Shown here piece after piece: positions 14,480 to 21,170 of a stretch of DNA of 21,170 nt. The position numbers and the translations under genes are program-made. The DNA comes from Megamonas hypermegale (GTDB lineage: Bacteria; Bacillota; Negativicutes; Selenomonadales; Selenomonadaceae): contig DCFC01000046.1 in assembly GCA_002314325.1 (NCBI GenBank), forward strand, positions 1 to 21,170, in the 5' to 3' direction. The stretch's first letter is position 1, and every line of letters starts with the position of its first letter. A model generated the notes under the pieces. That model was not told where the DNA came from. It saw nothing but the letters and a program-made list of their open reading frames with translations, and searched no databases.

Positions 14480-14553
14480 AAAATAAGACCACCTTTGATT
14501 TTTTAGATTGAGTGTAAATATTTTTGCGTTGTATATTTAACAGCGTGATTTTT

Positions 14554-14582
14554 AGTCTATAACCATTTTATAAAATTGTCAA
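14554..14582 (-). promoter_or_regulatory. Sigma-70 type promoter of the dehydrogenase gene
   Basis: On the minus strand TTGACA (14582-14577), 17-bp spacer, TAGACT (14559-14554). The leader to ATG at 14479 would be about 70 nt and shows no strong hairpin. Confidence 0.72.
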
Positions 14583-14584
14583 GT

Positions 14585-14604
14585 TGTAAAGTTACGCATT
14601 TACA
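14585..14604. promoter_or_regulatory. Candidate operator TGTAAA-N8-TTTACA
   Basis: A 6-bp inverted repeat with 8-bp spacing lies directly upstream of the -35 box of the dehydrogenase promoter and between two divergent genes. The regulator is unknown; the site does not fit Rex or Fur well. The short arms and AT richness allow chance. Confidence 0.35.
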
Positions 14605-14674
14605 TTTTTTTAAATGATTTATAAAGAATTTTGTAGTAGAATAGAAACGTATTAACAATAGGAGTGAATTTTTT

Positions 14675-15478
14675 ATGAAAAATATACATGTAGTAGCAGC
14701 CATAATCAAACAGCAGGATAAAATTCTGGCAGCTAAACGAAATTACGGCACATTGAAAGGATTTTGGGAATTTCCCGGCGGAAAAGTGCAGGCGGGCGAG
14801 CAGCCGGAAAAAGCATTACAGCGCGAAATAAAAGAGGAAATGAATGCGTCCCTTCAGATAGAACAGTATTTTACGACGATTGAATACAATTATCCCGATT
14901 TTCATATGATTATGGACTGCTATACCTGTATAGCTGACAATATTGAATTGAATAAAAACGTGCACGATGAATTAAAATGGCTCAATCTGCAAAATCTGGA
15001 CAGTGTGGATTGGCTGCCGGCCGATGAAACAATCGTAAACAGGCTGAAAATATATTTAAGCAGCACGATTTTGGTCAGCGCCTGCCTGCTCGGCGACAAC
15101 TGCAAATACAACGGCGGAAACAATTTCAATCAGCATGTATGTGATTTAATCAAAGGCAAGCGGATAATAAAAATTTGTCCGGAAATACTGGCAGGATTGC
15201 CGTTACCGCGCAAACCGGTGGAAATCTCCGGCGGCAGGATAATAACAAGCGATAATGAAGATATAACGCAGCTTTATCGGGAAAGCGCCCTAAAAGCCCT
15301 GCAAAATATAATAAACGAGCCGATAGATTTGGCACTGCTCAAAGCCAACAGTCCTACCTGCGGCAATAAATACATTTATGACGGAACATTTTCGCATAAG
15401 CTCGTTGCAGGCAGCGGGATTTTCGCCAAAATGCTGCAAGACAGAAATATTCCAGTACTCAGTGAACTCGATATATAA
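14675..15478 (+). CDS. NUDIX hydrolase fused to DUF523 (TudS-like desulfidase) domain
   Basis: A 267-residue two-domain protein. Residues 1-128 are a MutT-type NUDIX domain with VVAAII, KGFWEFPGGK and the box G36-x5-E42-x7-R50-E51-I-K-E54-E55; the usual Gly near its end is Asn57. Residues 131-267 are a full DUF523 domain: SACLLGDNCKYNGG, CPEILAGLPLPRKPVEI and LLKANSPTCG, with Cys137, Cys143, Cys168 and Cys229. DUF523 proteins characterised as TudS are [4Fe-4S] desulfidases acting on thiouracil or 4-thio-UMP; three of the cysteines would hold the cluster. I infer that the NUDIX half may first cut a thio-nucleoside triphosphate. AGGAG precedes the ATG by 10 nt. Confidence 0.9.
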   Translation: MKNIHVVAAIIKQQDKILAAKRNYGTLKGFWEFPGGKVQAGEQPEKALQREIKEEMNASLQIEQYFTTIEYNYPDFHMIMDCYTCIADNIELNKNVHDELKWLNLQNLDSVDWLPADETIVNRLKIYLSSTILVSACLLGDNCKYNGGNNFNQHVCDLIKGKRIIKICPEILAGLPLPRKPVEISGGRIITSDNEDITQLYRESALKALQNIINEPIDLALLKANSPTCGNKYIYDGTFSHKLVAGSGIFAKMLQDRNIPVLSELDI

Positions 15479-15608
15479 AAAAGTCAATGTTAAATGCCTT
15501 GTATACACTACCTTCTGCACTAGCTTCTTTCTGCATCATCACATCAGTAAACTCCGTCAAATCCAAATCGAGAATTCTACCGTATCTTTTAATTTTCATC
15601 TTTGACAT
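15459..15608 (-). pseudogene. Small minus-strand ORF, possible gene remnant
   Basis: A 49-codon frame, absent from other gene calls, starts at ATG 15608 (or ATG 15599, which has GGGGAG 10 nt upstream). It reads MSKMKIKRYGRILDLD and continues with an EFTDVMMQKEAS stretch, with a protein-like composition, then runs into the end of the NUDIX-DUF523 gene on the other strand and stops there. It has no visible promoter or terminator. It may be the 5' end of a gene cut off by rearrangement, a tiny gene, or chance. I do not recognise the family. Confidence 0.3.
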
Positions 15609-15631
15609 ACTCCCCTCTTCTCTCTAAACTG

Positions 15632-15662
15632 GCTCTGAGCTTATAAGTTCAGGGCTTTTTTT
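15632..15662 (+). terminator. Terminator before the biotin operon
   Basis: GCTCTGA (15632-15638) pairs with TCAGGGC (15649-15655), with one G-U pair on plus-strand RNA, followed by seven T (15656-15662). It lies about 150 nt beyond the NUDIX-DUF523 stop and isolates the biotin promoter, whose -35 begins two bases later. Confidence 0.75.
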
Positions 15663-15663
15663 C

Positions 15664-15692
15664 TTGACAAAACAATTTTTATAATTTAATAT
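15664..15692 (+). promoter_or_regulatory. Sigma-70 type promoter of the biotin operon
   Basis: TTGACA (15664-15669), 17-bp spacer, TAATAT (15687-15692). The -10 overlaps the left arm of the BirA palindrome, so repressor binding would block RNA polymerase. Confidence 0.85.
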
Positions 15693-15723
15693 GTTAACCA
15701 AATATATAATAGAGGTTAACATA
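15690..15723. promoter_or_regulatory. BirA (biotin repressor) operator
   Basis: TATGTTAACC (15690-15699) and GGTTAACATA (15714-15723) form a perfect 10-bp inverted repeat with 14-bp spacing. This is the known BirA box layout of GTTAACC half-sites. It covers the -10, the transcription start and the AGAGG ribosome site, ending one base before the ATG at 15725. Binding of BirA with biotinyl-AMP should shut the operon when biotin is plentiful. The regulated genes (bioW, bioF) confirm the reading. Confidence 0.93.
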
Positions 15724-15724
15724 T

Positions 15725-16195
15725 ATGCGAAGAATTTCTCTATCCGTACTTTGCGAGATTGGAATATTGACGGCAATGATTACGATATTAGGTTCTTTAA
15801 AACTTCCCAATATCGTTCCCGGCATAGAATTTCAGTTGTCTGCTCCCTTGGCGGTAGCTGTATGTTCCGTGTTCGGCTTTAAAAAGTATTTTCTCAGCGG
15901 CTGCCTGTCCAGCCTGCTCTGTCTGATTTTAGGGACACAGAATATACTTAATGTTGCTATTGCCATGCAGTTCCGTCTGATTGTCGGAATACTGCTGCTG
16001 CTTTTTCCCGGCAGATTATGGATGATTGTTCTGGCAGGACCGATTGCTTCTACTGTTTCCCGATTGAGTTTATATTTATTTTTAGGAAATTTTACTTACG
16101 TCATGATGGCACTGGCTGTTCCGGGAATGATATTCACAGCAGCGGCAGCTCCTGTTTTTGTAAAAATTCTAAGAAAAATAAAATTAAGGAGATAA
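15725..16195 (+). CDS. BirA-regulated small integral membrane protein, candidate biotin or pimelate transporter component
   Basis: A 156-residue membrane protein with about five hydrophobic segments, first gene of the biotin operon. Conserved-looking stretches are PNIVPGIEFQLSAP, FGFKKYFLSGC, LILGTQNILNVAIAMQFR and a C-terminal basic tail (KILRKIKLRR). Size and topology are like ECF transporter substrate-binding (S) components, but I do not see the usual BioY signature, so I do not name it bioY. Since BioW uses free pimelate, uptake of pimelate or biotin is plausible. The start ATG lies directly after the operator. Its last codons hold the ribosome site for bioW (AGGAG). Confidence 0.75.
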   Translation: MRRISLSVLCEIGILTAMITILGSLKLPNIVPGIEFQLSAPLAVAVCSVFGFKKYFLSGCLSSLLCLILGTQNILNVAIAMQFRLIVGILLLLFPGRLWMIVLAGPIASTVSRLSLYLFLGNFTYVMMALAVPGMIFTAAAAPVFVKILRKIKLRR

Positions 16196-16201
16196 TTTTT
16201 T

Positions 16202-16957
16202 ATGCTATACAGTATACGTATGCGTGCAGCTCAAGGCGGCGCGCACGAAAATGGCGGCCAGCATATTTCAGGTGCGGAATGCTTACTGACGGAGCAGAAT
16301 TTATCCGATACCGCCGGAATGCTCATCCAGCGTGCCCTGCACCACAGCAAGGGAAAAGCTGATTTTATCCGTCTAACTATCGAAAATATTGCGGAAGAAA
16401 CGATACAGACCGTTCCCATGCTAAAAATAGAAAGTTTTGCGGCGGCCGATTTGACAGAGGGACATAATGACGCCGTACAATTTTTACAGCGGGCTGGTAT
16501 TTCACGCACGGCAATAGATAAAGCCATGTACTTTCTGACGCAATTAAAGGAAAATATGCGCGGAGCCGTAGTGATGGATGCCCAAAGCGGAAAACGGCTC
16601 GATGATACCGGCAGCCGCGGCATCAGAGTAACGAAAATGGATTTTAAAAATCCCGCCCGCGCCAAAGAAAAATTAAATGCCTGCGGTTTTACGAATATTC
16701 ACGTGCATGAAGCGATTGTACTGGCCAGCAAGGTTTTATCGGCTCCCGGCGTAATCGGCGAGCTGTGCTGGTCGGATGACCCCGACTATATTATAGGATA
16801 CGTTTCGGCAAACGGCTGTTATCACCGCATAACGAAAATGAAGCCGCTGCACAGCAATCAAGGCGGCAGAGCTTTTTTTGTCAAAAGCGGCACCGATATT
16901 AACGCCTTGCGGCAATATCTGGAACAGCAGGTCGTGCTTGTCGATGAAACTTTATAA
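16202..16957 (+). CDS. bioW: 6-carboxyhexanoate-CoA ligase (pimeloyl-CoA synthetase)
   Basis: A 251-residue enzyme that activates pimelate with ATP and CoA to pimeloyl-CoA, the first dedicated step of BioW-type biotin synthesis. Family features are clear: YSIRMRAAQGG, HISGAECLL near residue 21, SRGIRVTKMDF in the middle, HEAIVLASKVLSAPGVIGELCWSDDPDY (about 170-197, given here as two joined blocks HEAIVLAS and APGVIGELCWSDD) and GGRAFFV near the end. Length is normal. GGAG lies 10 nt before the ATG. It is followed by bioF after 32 bp. Confidence 0.95.
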   Translation: MLYSIRMRAAQGGAHENGGQHISGAECLLTEQNLSDTAGMLIQRALHHSKGKADFIRLTIENIAEETIQTVPMLKIESFAAADLTEGHNDAVQFLQRAGISRTAIDKAMYFLTQLKENMRGAVVMDAQSGKRLDDTGSRGIRVTKMDFKNPARAKEKLNACGFTNIHVHEAIVLASKVLSAPGVIGELCWSDDPDYIIGYVSANGCYHRITKMKPLHSNQGGRAFFVKSGTDINALRQYLEQQVVLVDETL

Positions 16958-16989
16958 TTTTTCATTATATATAAATTAAGGATATTTTT

Positions 16990-18141
16990 ATGAAATTACA
17001 GTATCTTGCAGACCGATTGTCTGCATTGCAAAAAGAAGCACTTTACCGCGAAGTCAGCTCTTTTGAGCCTGTTTCTGCAACGCACGTGAAGCAGCGCGGC
17101 AGGAAATTTTTAATGATGGCGTCCAACGATTATCTGGGGCTGACGCATCACCCGTCTGTCCGAAAAGCCGCCATTAATGCCGCCGAAAAGTACGGTACCG
17201 GCTCCGGCGGTTCCCGTTTAACATCCGGTTCGCATATTTTATTTTCACAACTTGAACAGGATTTAGCCGAATTCAAACAGACGGAAAGCTCGCTCGTTTT
17301 CAGCACGGGATATATGACAAACGTCGGTACAATCAGTGCGATTGCGGATAAAGACGATTATATTATCAGCGACGAATTAAACCATGCCAGCATTATCGAC
17401 GGCTGCCGCTTGAGCCGTGCCAGATGCTTCGTCTATCCCCATAAAAACACGGCTGAAGTGGAAAAAATCCTAAAGACGCTGCATACAAACCGTACTGTTT
17501 TAATCGTTACGGACAGTGTTTTCAGCATGGACGGCGATATCGCTCCGCTCGAAGAACTGGCTTATCTGGCTGATAAATACAACGCACTATTAATGGTGGA
17601 TGATGCTCATGCTACAGGAATTCTCGGCAACGGATACGGCAGTGCTGAACATTTCCAGCTGCACGGAAAAATAGATATCCAGCTAGGAACGCTGAGTAAA
17701 GCCTTAGCTTCTGTCGGCGGTTTTGTCGCCGGCAAAAAAATATTGACGGATTATCTCGTGAACAAAGCCCGCAGTTTTATCTTTTCCACCGCATTGACTC
17801 CCGCCGATATCGCTGCCGCCAAAGAAGCGCTCCACCTCATATCCGCCGATAACTCATATGTAAAAAAATTATGGCAAAATACGCTTTATATGAAACAACA
17901 GCTGGCAAAATACCGTATCGAAACGGATTCTGTCACACCGATTATTCCTATAATTGTGCATGAAAATGATACTGCACTGTCGGCGGCGCAGAACTTATAC
18001 GAGCAGGGCATTATTATCTCCGCCATTCGTCCGCCTACTGTCGCCCCGAATGAAAGTCGGCTGCGCCTGACGGTAACGGCCGCTCATACAGTTAATGATT
18101 TGGATTTTGCCGCCAAACAGATAAAATCCGCATTGAAATAA
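16990..18141 (+). CDS. bioF: 8-amino-7-oxononanoate synthase
   Basis: A 383-residue PLP enzyme (alpha-oxoamine synthase family) that condenses pimeloyl-CoA with L-alanine to give 8-amino-7-oxononanoate. Visible motifs: ASNDYLGLTHHP near residue 43, GTGSGGSRLTSGSH near 70, ELNHASIIDGCRLSRA near 128, TDSVFSMDGDIAPL near 174, DDAHATGILGNGYG near 203 and the PLP lysine in GTLSKALASVGGFVAG near 236. AAGGA lies 7 nt before the ATG. It is the last gene of the operon; bioA, bioD and bioB are not in the window. Confidence 0.96.
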   Translation: MKLQYLADRLSALQKEALYREVSSFEPVSATHVKQRGRKFLMMASNDYLGLTHHPSVRKAAINAAEKYGTGSGGSRLTSGSHILFSQLEQDLAEFKQTESSLVFSTGYMTNVGTISAIADKDDYIISDELNHASIIDGCRLSRARCFVYPHKNTAEVEKILKTLHTNRTVLIVTDSVFSMDGDIAPLEELAYLADKYNALLMVDDAHATGILGNGYGSAEHFQLHGKIDIQLGTLSKALASVGGFVAGKKILTDYLVNKARSFIFSTALTPADIAAAKEALHLISADNSYVKKLWQNTLYMKQQLAKYRIETDSVTPIIPIIVHENDTALSAAQNLYEQGIIISAIRPPTVAPNESRLRLTVTAAHTVNDLDFAAKQIKSALK

Positions 18142-18183
18142 AAAAGAGTATCTGTCCGAAAAATTCGGATAGATACTCTTTTT
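18141..18183. terminator. Bidirectional terminator between bioF and uvrA
   Basis: 18141-18160 and 18164-18183 are inverted copies matching at 19 of 20 positions around a 3-nt AAA loop. A-run and T-run flank the stem, so it works for both convergent genes. It begins on the last base of the bioF stop codon. Confidence 0.95.
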
Positions 18184-18184
18184 G

Positions 18185-21031
18185 TCATTCATCACGCTTT
18201 GCCAGACGTTTGCCTTCTTCCAACAATGACTTGAGGAACTGTCCCGTATACGATTTTTTCACTTTAACTATACTTTCCGGCGTGCCTTTGGCCACGACTG
18301 TGCCGCCGCGGTTGCCGCCTTCCGGCCCTAAATCAATCAGATAATCAGCTGTTTTGATTACATCAAGATTGTGCTCGATTACGACAACGGTATCGCCGCC
18401 GTCAACGAGCCGCTGTAATACATTCAAAAGCTGGTGAATATCGGCCGTATGCAGTCCCGTCGTCGGTTCATCCAGAATATACAGTGTCTTGCCCGTACTG
18501 CGTTTGGCAAGCTCCGTCGCCAGTTTCACGCGCTGCGCTTCCCCGCCGGAGAGCGTCGTCGCCGGCTGTCCAAGCTGAATATAACCGAGACCCACGTCCT
18601 GAATTACTTTCATGTAGCGGTGGATTTTCGGAATGTTTTCGAAAAAGACAGTCGCTTCGTCCACCGTCATATTCAATACGTCGGAAATCGTCTTACCTTT
18701 GTATTTCACTTCCAGCGTTTCACGGTTATATCTTGCGCCCTTGCAGACTTCGCACGGCACGTAAACATCCGGCAGAAAATGCATTTCGATTTTGATAATG
18801 CCGTCGCCGTGGCACGCTTCACAGCGGCCGCCTTTTACATTGAAACTGAAACGACCCGGTTTGTAGCCGCGTATTTTCGCTTCGTTCGTCTGACTGAACA
18901 GCTCGCGGATGCTGTCGAATACACCCGTATACGTTGCCGGATTGGAACGCGGCGTTCTGCCGATTGGCGATTGGTCGATATTGATGATTTTGTCGATATT
19001 TTCAATGCCGCGTATTTCCTTATGTCTGCCCGGTTTTCCTTTACTGCTGTACAACTTGCCAGCCAACCCCTTATAGAGGATTTCATTTACTAAAGTGGAT
19101 TTTCCTGAGCCGGAAACACCCGTTACAACAGTAAACACGCCGAGCGGAAATTTTACGTTGATATTTTTTAAATTATTCTCCCTTGCGCCGACAACCTCAA
19201 TGAAATTACCGTTGCCCTGACGCCGCGTCTGCGGTACGGGAATAAATTTGCGGCGGCTGAGATACTGACCTGTAATGGAGTCCGGAACAAGTTTTATTTC
19301 TTCCGCCGTTCCCTGCGCCACGACTTGTCCGCCGCCTGCGCCCGCTTTCGGTCCGATGTCGATAATGTGGTCAGCGGCGTACATCGTATCCTCATCGTGT
19401 TCTACGACAATTAGAGTGTTGCCCAAATCGCGCAGATGCTTGAGTGTAGCGAGCAGTCTGTTATTATCGCGCTGGTGCAGACCGATACTCGGTTCGTCGA
19501 GAATGTACAACACGCCGACCAGCCCCGAGCCAATCTGCGTTGCCAGCCTTATTCGCTGCGCTTCGCCGCCGGAAAGCGTACCGGCCGCCCGCGACAGTGT
19601 CAGATAATCCAGCCCCACGTCAATCAAAAAACCGAGCCGCGCATGCAGTTCTTTCATAATCTGCTTGGCAATAAGCTGCTCCCGCTCGGTGAATTTTATA
19701 TTGCGGAAAAATTCATTAGCTTCGGCAATCGTCATATCGGTAACTTCCCTGATATTTTTGCCGCCGACGGTAATTGCCAGAACCTCCGGCTTTAAACGCG
19801 CGCCTTTGCATTTCGGACACGGCGTCGTGCTCATATACGCTTCGTAGCTTTCGCGCATTACATCGGAGTTTGTTTCCTTGTAGCGGCGTTCAAGCATCGG
19901 CATTACGCCTTCAAACGGCGAAAAATATTCCTTGTATTCATCATATAAATTCACGTACGAATAATGAAACCGTTCGTCGCCCGTGCCGTTTATGAGATAA
20001 TTCTGCACGTCCTTGTCTATTTCATTCCACGGCGTATTGAGCGTATAACCGTATTTTTTCAGCACGGCTTCTATCTGCACCATAGCGTATGAAGTCGGGC
20101 TTTTCGACAATGGCGCAAACAATCCCTGCGCCGGGCTTAAAGTTTTATCCGGCATCACAAGGTCGATATCGAACTGCTGATGACTGCCCAGCCCGCTGCA
20201 CTCAGGACACGCACCGTACGGACTGTTGAACGAAAACATGCGCGGTGCGATTTCCGGCAGACTGATACCGCAGTCGATACAGGCAAAATTCTGACTGAAC
20301 ATCAACAGTTCACCGCCAACAATCTGCACATAGACAATCCCCTGCCCGATATCAAGCGCCGTTTCCAGCGAATCGGCAAGACGCTGCTGCATGCCGTCCT
20401 TCACGACAAGACGGTCGACAACGACTTCAATCGTATGCTTCTTGTTTTTCTCCAGATTTATCTCCTCATTGATATCCACGACATTGCCGTCAATGCGCAC
20501 GCGAACATAGCCTTCCTTGCGTATCTGCTCCAGAACTTTTTTATGTTCGCCCTTTTTACCGCGCACAATCTGCGCCATAATCAGAAGCTTCGTGCGCTCC
20601 GGCAGCGCCATAATGGCGTCAATCATCTGGTCAACCGTCTGCTGCGTAATCGGCTTGCCGCATTTCGGGCAGTGCGGATAACCGGCACGCGCAAATAAAA
20701 GACGCAGATAATCGTAGATTTCCGTAACGGTGCCGACGGTGGAGCGCGGATTGTGGCTCGTCGTTTTCTGGTCAATGGAAATAGCCGGCGACAATCCTTC
20801 TATATAATCCACGTCCGGCTTGTCCATCTGCCCGAGAAACTGCCGAGCATAGGCGGATAAAGACTCCACATAACGGCGCTGACCTTCGGCGTAAATCGTA
20901 TCAAAAGCCAGCGAAGATTTCCCGCTGCCGCTGAGCCCCGTTATGACAACGAGCTTATCGCGCGGAATTTTTACATCTATATTCTTTAAATTATGTGCTC
21001 TCGCACCTTTTACAAAAATATATCCTGACAA
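18185..21031 (-). CDS. uvrA: Excinuclease ABC subunit A
   Basis: About 948 residues, full length for UvrA, the damage-sensing ATPase of nucleotide excision repair. Two ABC modules are seen: Walker [10 protein letters not shown] near the N-terminus and GVSGSGKST in the second half; signatures [13 protein letters not shown] and [13 protein letters not shown]; Walker [15 protein letters not shown] and [14 protein letters not shown]. Zinc modules: [11 protein letters not shown] with CPECSGLG, and CEACHGDG with [10 protein letters not shown]. The start is TTG in all readings: TTG at 21037 is only 2 nt from GGAGG (21044-21040), while TTG at 21031 has 8-nt spacing and is preferred. uvrB is not seen. 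Confidence 0.97.
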   Translation of the reverse strand: MSGYIFVKGARAHNLKNIDVKIPRDKLVVITGLSGSGKSSLAFDTIYAEGQRRYVESLSAYARQFLGQMDKPDVDYIEGLSPAISIDQKTTSHNPRSTVGTVTEIYDYLRLLFARAGYPHCPKCGKPITQQTVDQMIDAIMALPERTKLLIMAQIVRGKKGEHKKVLEQIRKEGYVRVRIDGNVVDINEEINLEKNKKHTIEVVVDRLVVKDGMQQRLADSLETALDIGQGIVYVQIVGGELLMFSQNFACIDCGISLPEIAPRMFSFNSPYGACPECSGLGSHQQFDIDLVMPDKTLSPAQGLFAPLSKSPTSYAMVQIEAVLKKYGYTLNTPWNEIDKDVQNYLINGTGDERFHYSYVNLYDEYKEYFSPFEGVMPMLERRYKETNSDVMRESYEAYMSTTPCPKCKGARLKPEVLAITVGGKNIREVTDMTIAEANEFFRNIKFTEREQLIAKQIMKELHARLGFLIDVGLDYLTLSRAAGTLSGGEAQRIRLATQIGSGLVGVLYILDEPSIGLHQRDNNRLLATLKHLRDLGNTLIVVEHDEDTMYAADHIIDIGPKAGAGGGQVVAQGTAEEIKLVPDSITGQYLSRRKFIPVPQTRRQGNGNFIEVVGARENNLKNINVKFPLGVFTVVTGVSGSGKSTLVNEILYKGLAGKLYSSKGKPGRHKEIRGIENIDKIINIDQSPIGRTPRSNPATYTGVFDSIRELFSQTNEAKIRGYKPGRFSFNVKGGRCEACHGDGIIKIEMHFLPDVYVPCEVCKGARYNRETLEVKYKGKTISDVLNMTVDEATVFFENIPKIHRYMKVIQDVGLGYIQLGQPATTLSGGEAQRVKLATELAKRSTGKTLYILDEPTTGLHTADIHQLLNVLQRLVDGGDTVVVIEHNLDVIKTADYLIDLGPEGGNRGGTVVAKGTPESIVKVKKSYTGQFLKSLLEEGKRLAKRDE

Positions 21032-21055
21032 AAGCAAAACCTCCTTTGGTGTTCA

Positions 21056-21083
21056 TTTTTCTTTTGAAAAGTCAAAAGAAAAA
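21056..21083. repeat. Perfect 12-bp inverted repeat (palindrome A-like, right copy)
   Basis: TTTTTCTTTTGA (21056-21067) and TCAAAAGAAAAA (21072-21083) pair perfectly around AAAG. It lies just upstream of uvrA. It resembles the polypyrimidine palindrome at 134-168 in composition, though the outer bases differ. Confidence 0.65.
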
Positions 21084-21105
21084 CAAATTAAAAAAAATGC
21101 CTATT

Positions 21106-21160
21106 CGGCGCAATATAAGAAAGAAATAATTATTTATTAATTTATCTTCATATTGCGCCG
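21106..21160. repeat. 11-bp inverted repeat CGGCGCAATAT/ATATTGCGCCG (palindrome B, right copy)
   Basis: CGGCGCAATAT (21106-21116) and ATATTGCGCCG (21150-21160) are exact reverse complements 33 bp apart. The core GGCGCAAT/ATTGCGCC is the same as in the hairpin at 169-189, here with a longer AT-rich loop. The last 130 bases of the window contain no credible gene. Confidence 0.7.
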
Positions 21161-21170
21161 GGCAATTTTT

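Noticed and set aside
15725..16195. Naming this gene bioY
   Set aside because: Context fits, but I cannot see the usual BioY sequence signature and the protein is shorter than typical BioY, so the symbol is left blank.
18434..20698. Several long plus-strand frames opposite uvrA
   Set aside because: All are antisense to the conserved uvrA reading frame and look like compositional artefacts.

Overview
The window most likely comes from a diderm Firmicute of the class Negativicutes (Selenomonadales/Veillonellales type). This is inferred from a mix of traits: a TonB-ExbB-ExbD system, which needs an outer membrane, beside Gram-positive style biology (strong GGAGG ribosome sites, Rho-independent hairpins after most units, a SAM-I riboswitch before metK, BioW-type biotin synthesis under a BirA operator). 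No rRNA, tRNA, CRISPR, transposase or phage module is visible. I cannot name the species.

Layout. (1) 1-201 is a gene-free block of palindromes. (2) 202-6634, all on the minus strand, is one nine-gene iron/metallophore uptake operon, read from right to left: exbB, exbD, tonB, a Com-like zinc-ribbon gene, a periplasmic binding protein, a FecCD permease, a FecE-type ATPase, then an ABC-2 exporter ATPase and permease. Many junctions overlap by 1-4 nt. A strong promoter with a Fur-box-like operator and a ~110-nt structured RNA ending in a terminator-like hairpin precede it (6678-6819). (3) 6838-7994 (minus): a D-amino-acid aminotransferase and a small Sm-like-looking protein. (4) 8223-9023 (plus): a COG1237-type metallo-beta-lactamase-fold protein. 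(5) 9089-10512 (minus): metK with its SAM-I riboswitch. (6) 10635-11093 (plus): a coiled-coil protein made of 21-bp repeats. (7) 11203-13313 (minus): a long (628 aa) glutamine synthetase behind a structured, terminator-bearing leader. (8) 13403-14479 (minus): a GldA-like iron/zinc alcohol dehydrogenase. (9) 14675-15478 (plus): a NUDIX-DUF523 (TudS-like) fusion. (10) 15664-18141 (plus): a biotin operon (membrane protein, bioW, bioF) behind a near-ideal promoter and a perfect BirA palindrome. (11) 18185-21031 (minus): uvrA. (12) 21038-21170: palindromes resembling those at the left edge.

How the genes work together. The iron operon would energise an outer-membrane receptor encoded elsewhere, bind the chelate in the periplasm and import it; the exporter at its end is unexplained. 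The biotin operon makes pimeloyl-CoA from pimelate and then 8-amino-7-oxononanoate; bioA/D/B are not here. The remaining genes are housekeeping or unrelated single units.

Most promising for new biology: the Fur-box-controlled structured RNA before exbB, the glutamine synthetase leader with two mutually exclusive folds, the NUDIX-DUF523 fusion (possible two-step thio-nucleotide clean-up), the BirA-controlled small membrane protein next to bioW (possible pimelate or biotin transporter), and the Com-like zinc ribbon inside an iron operon.
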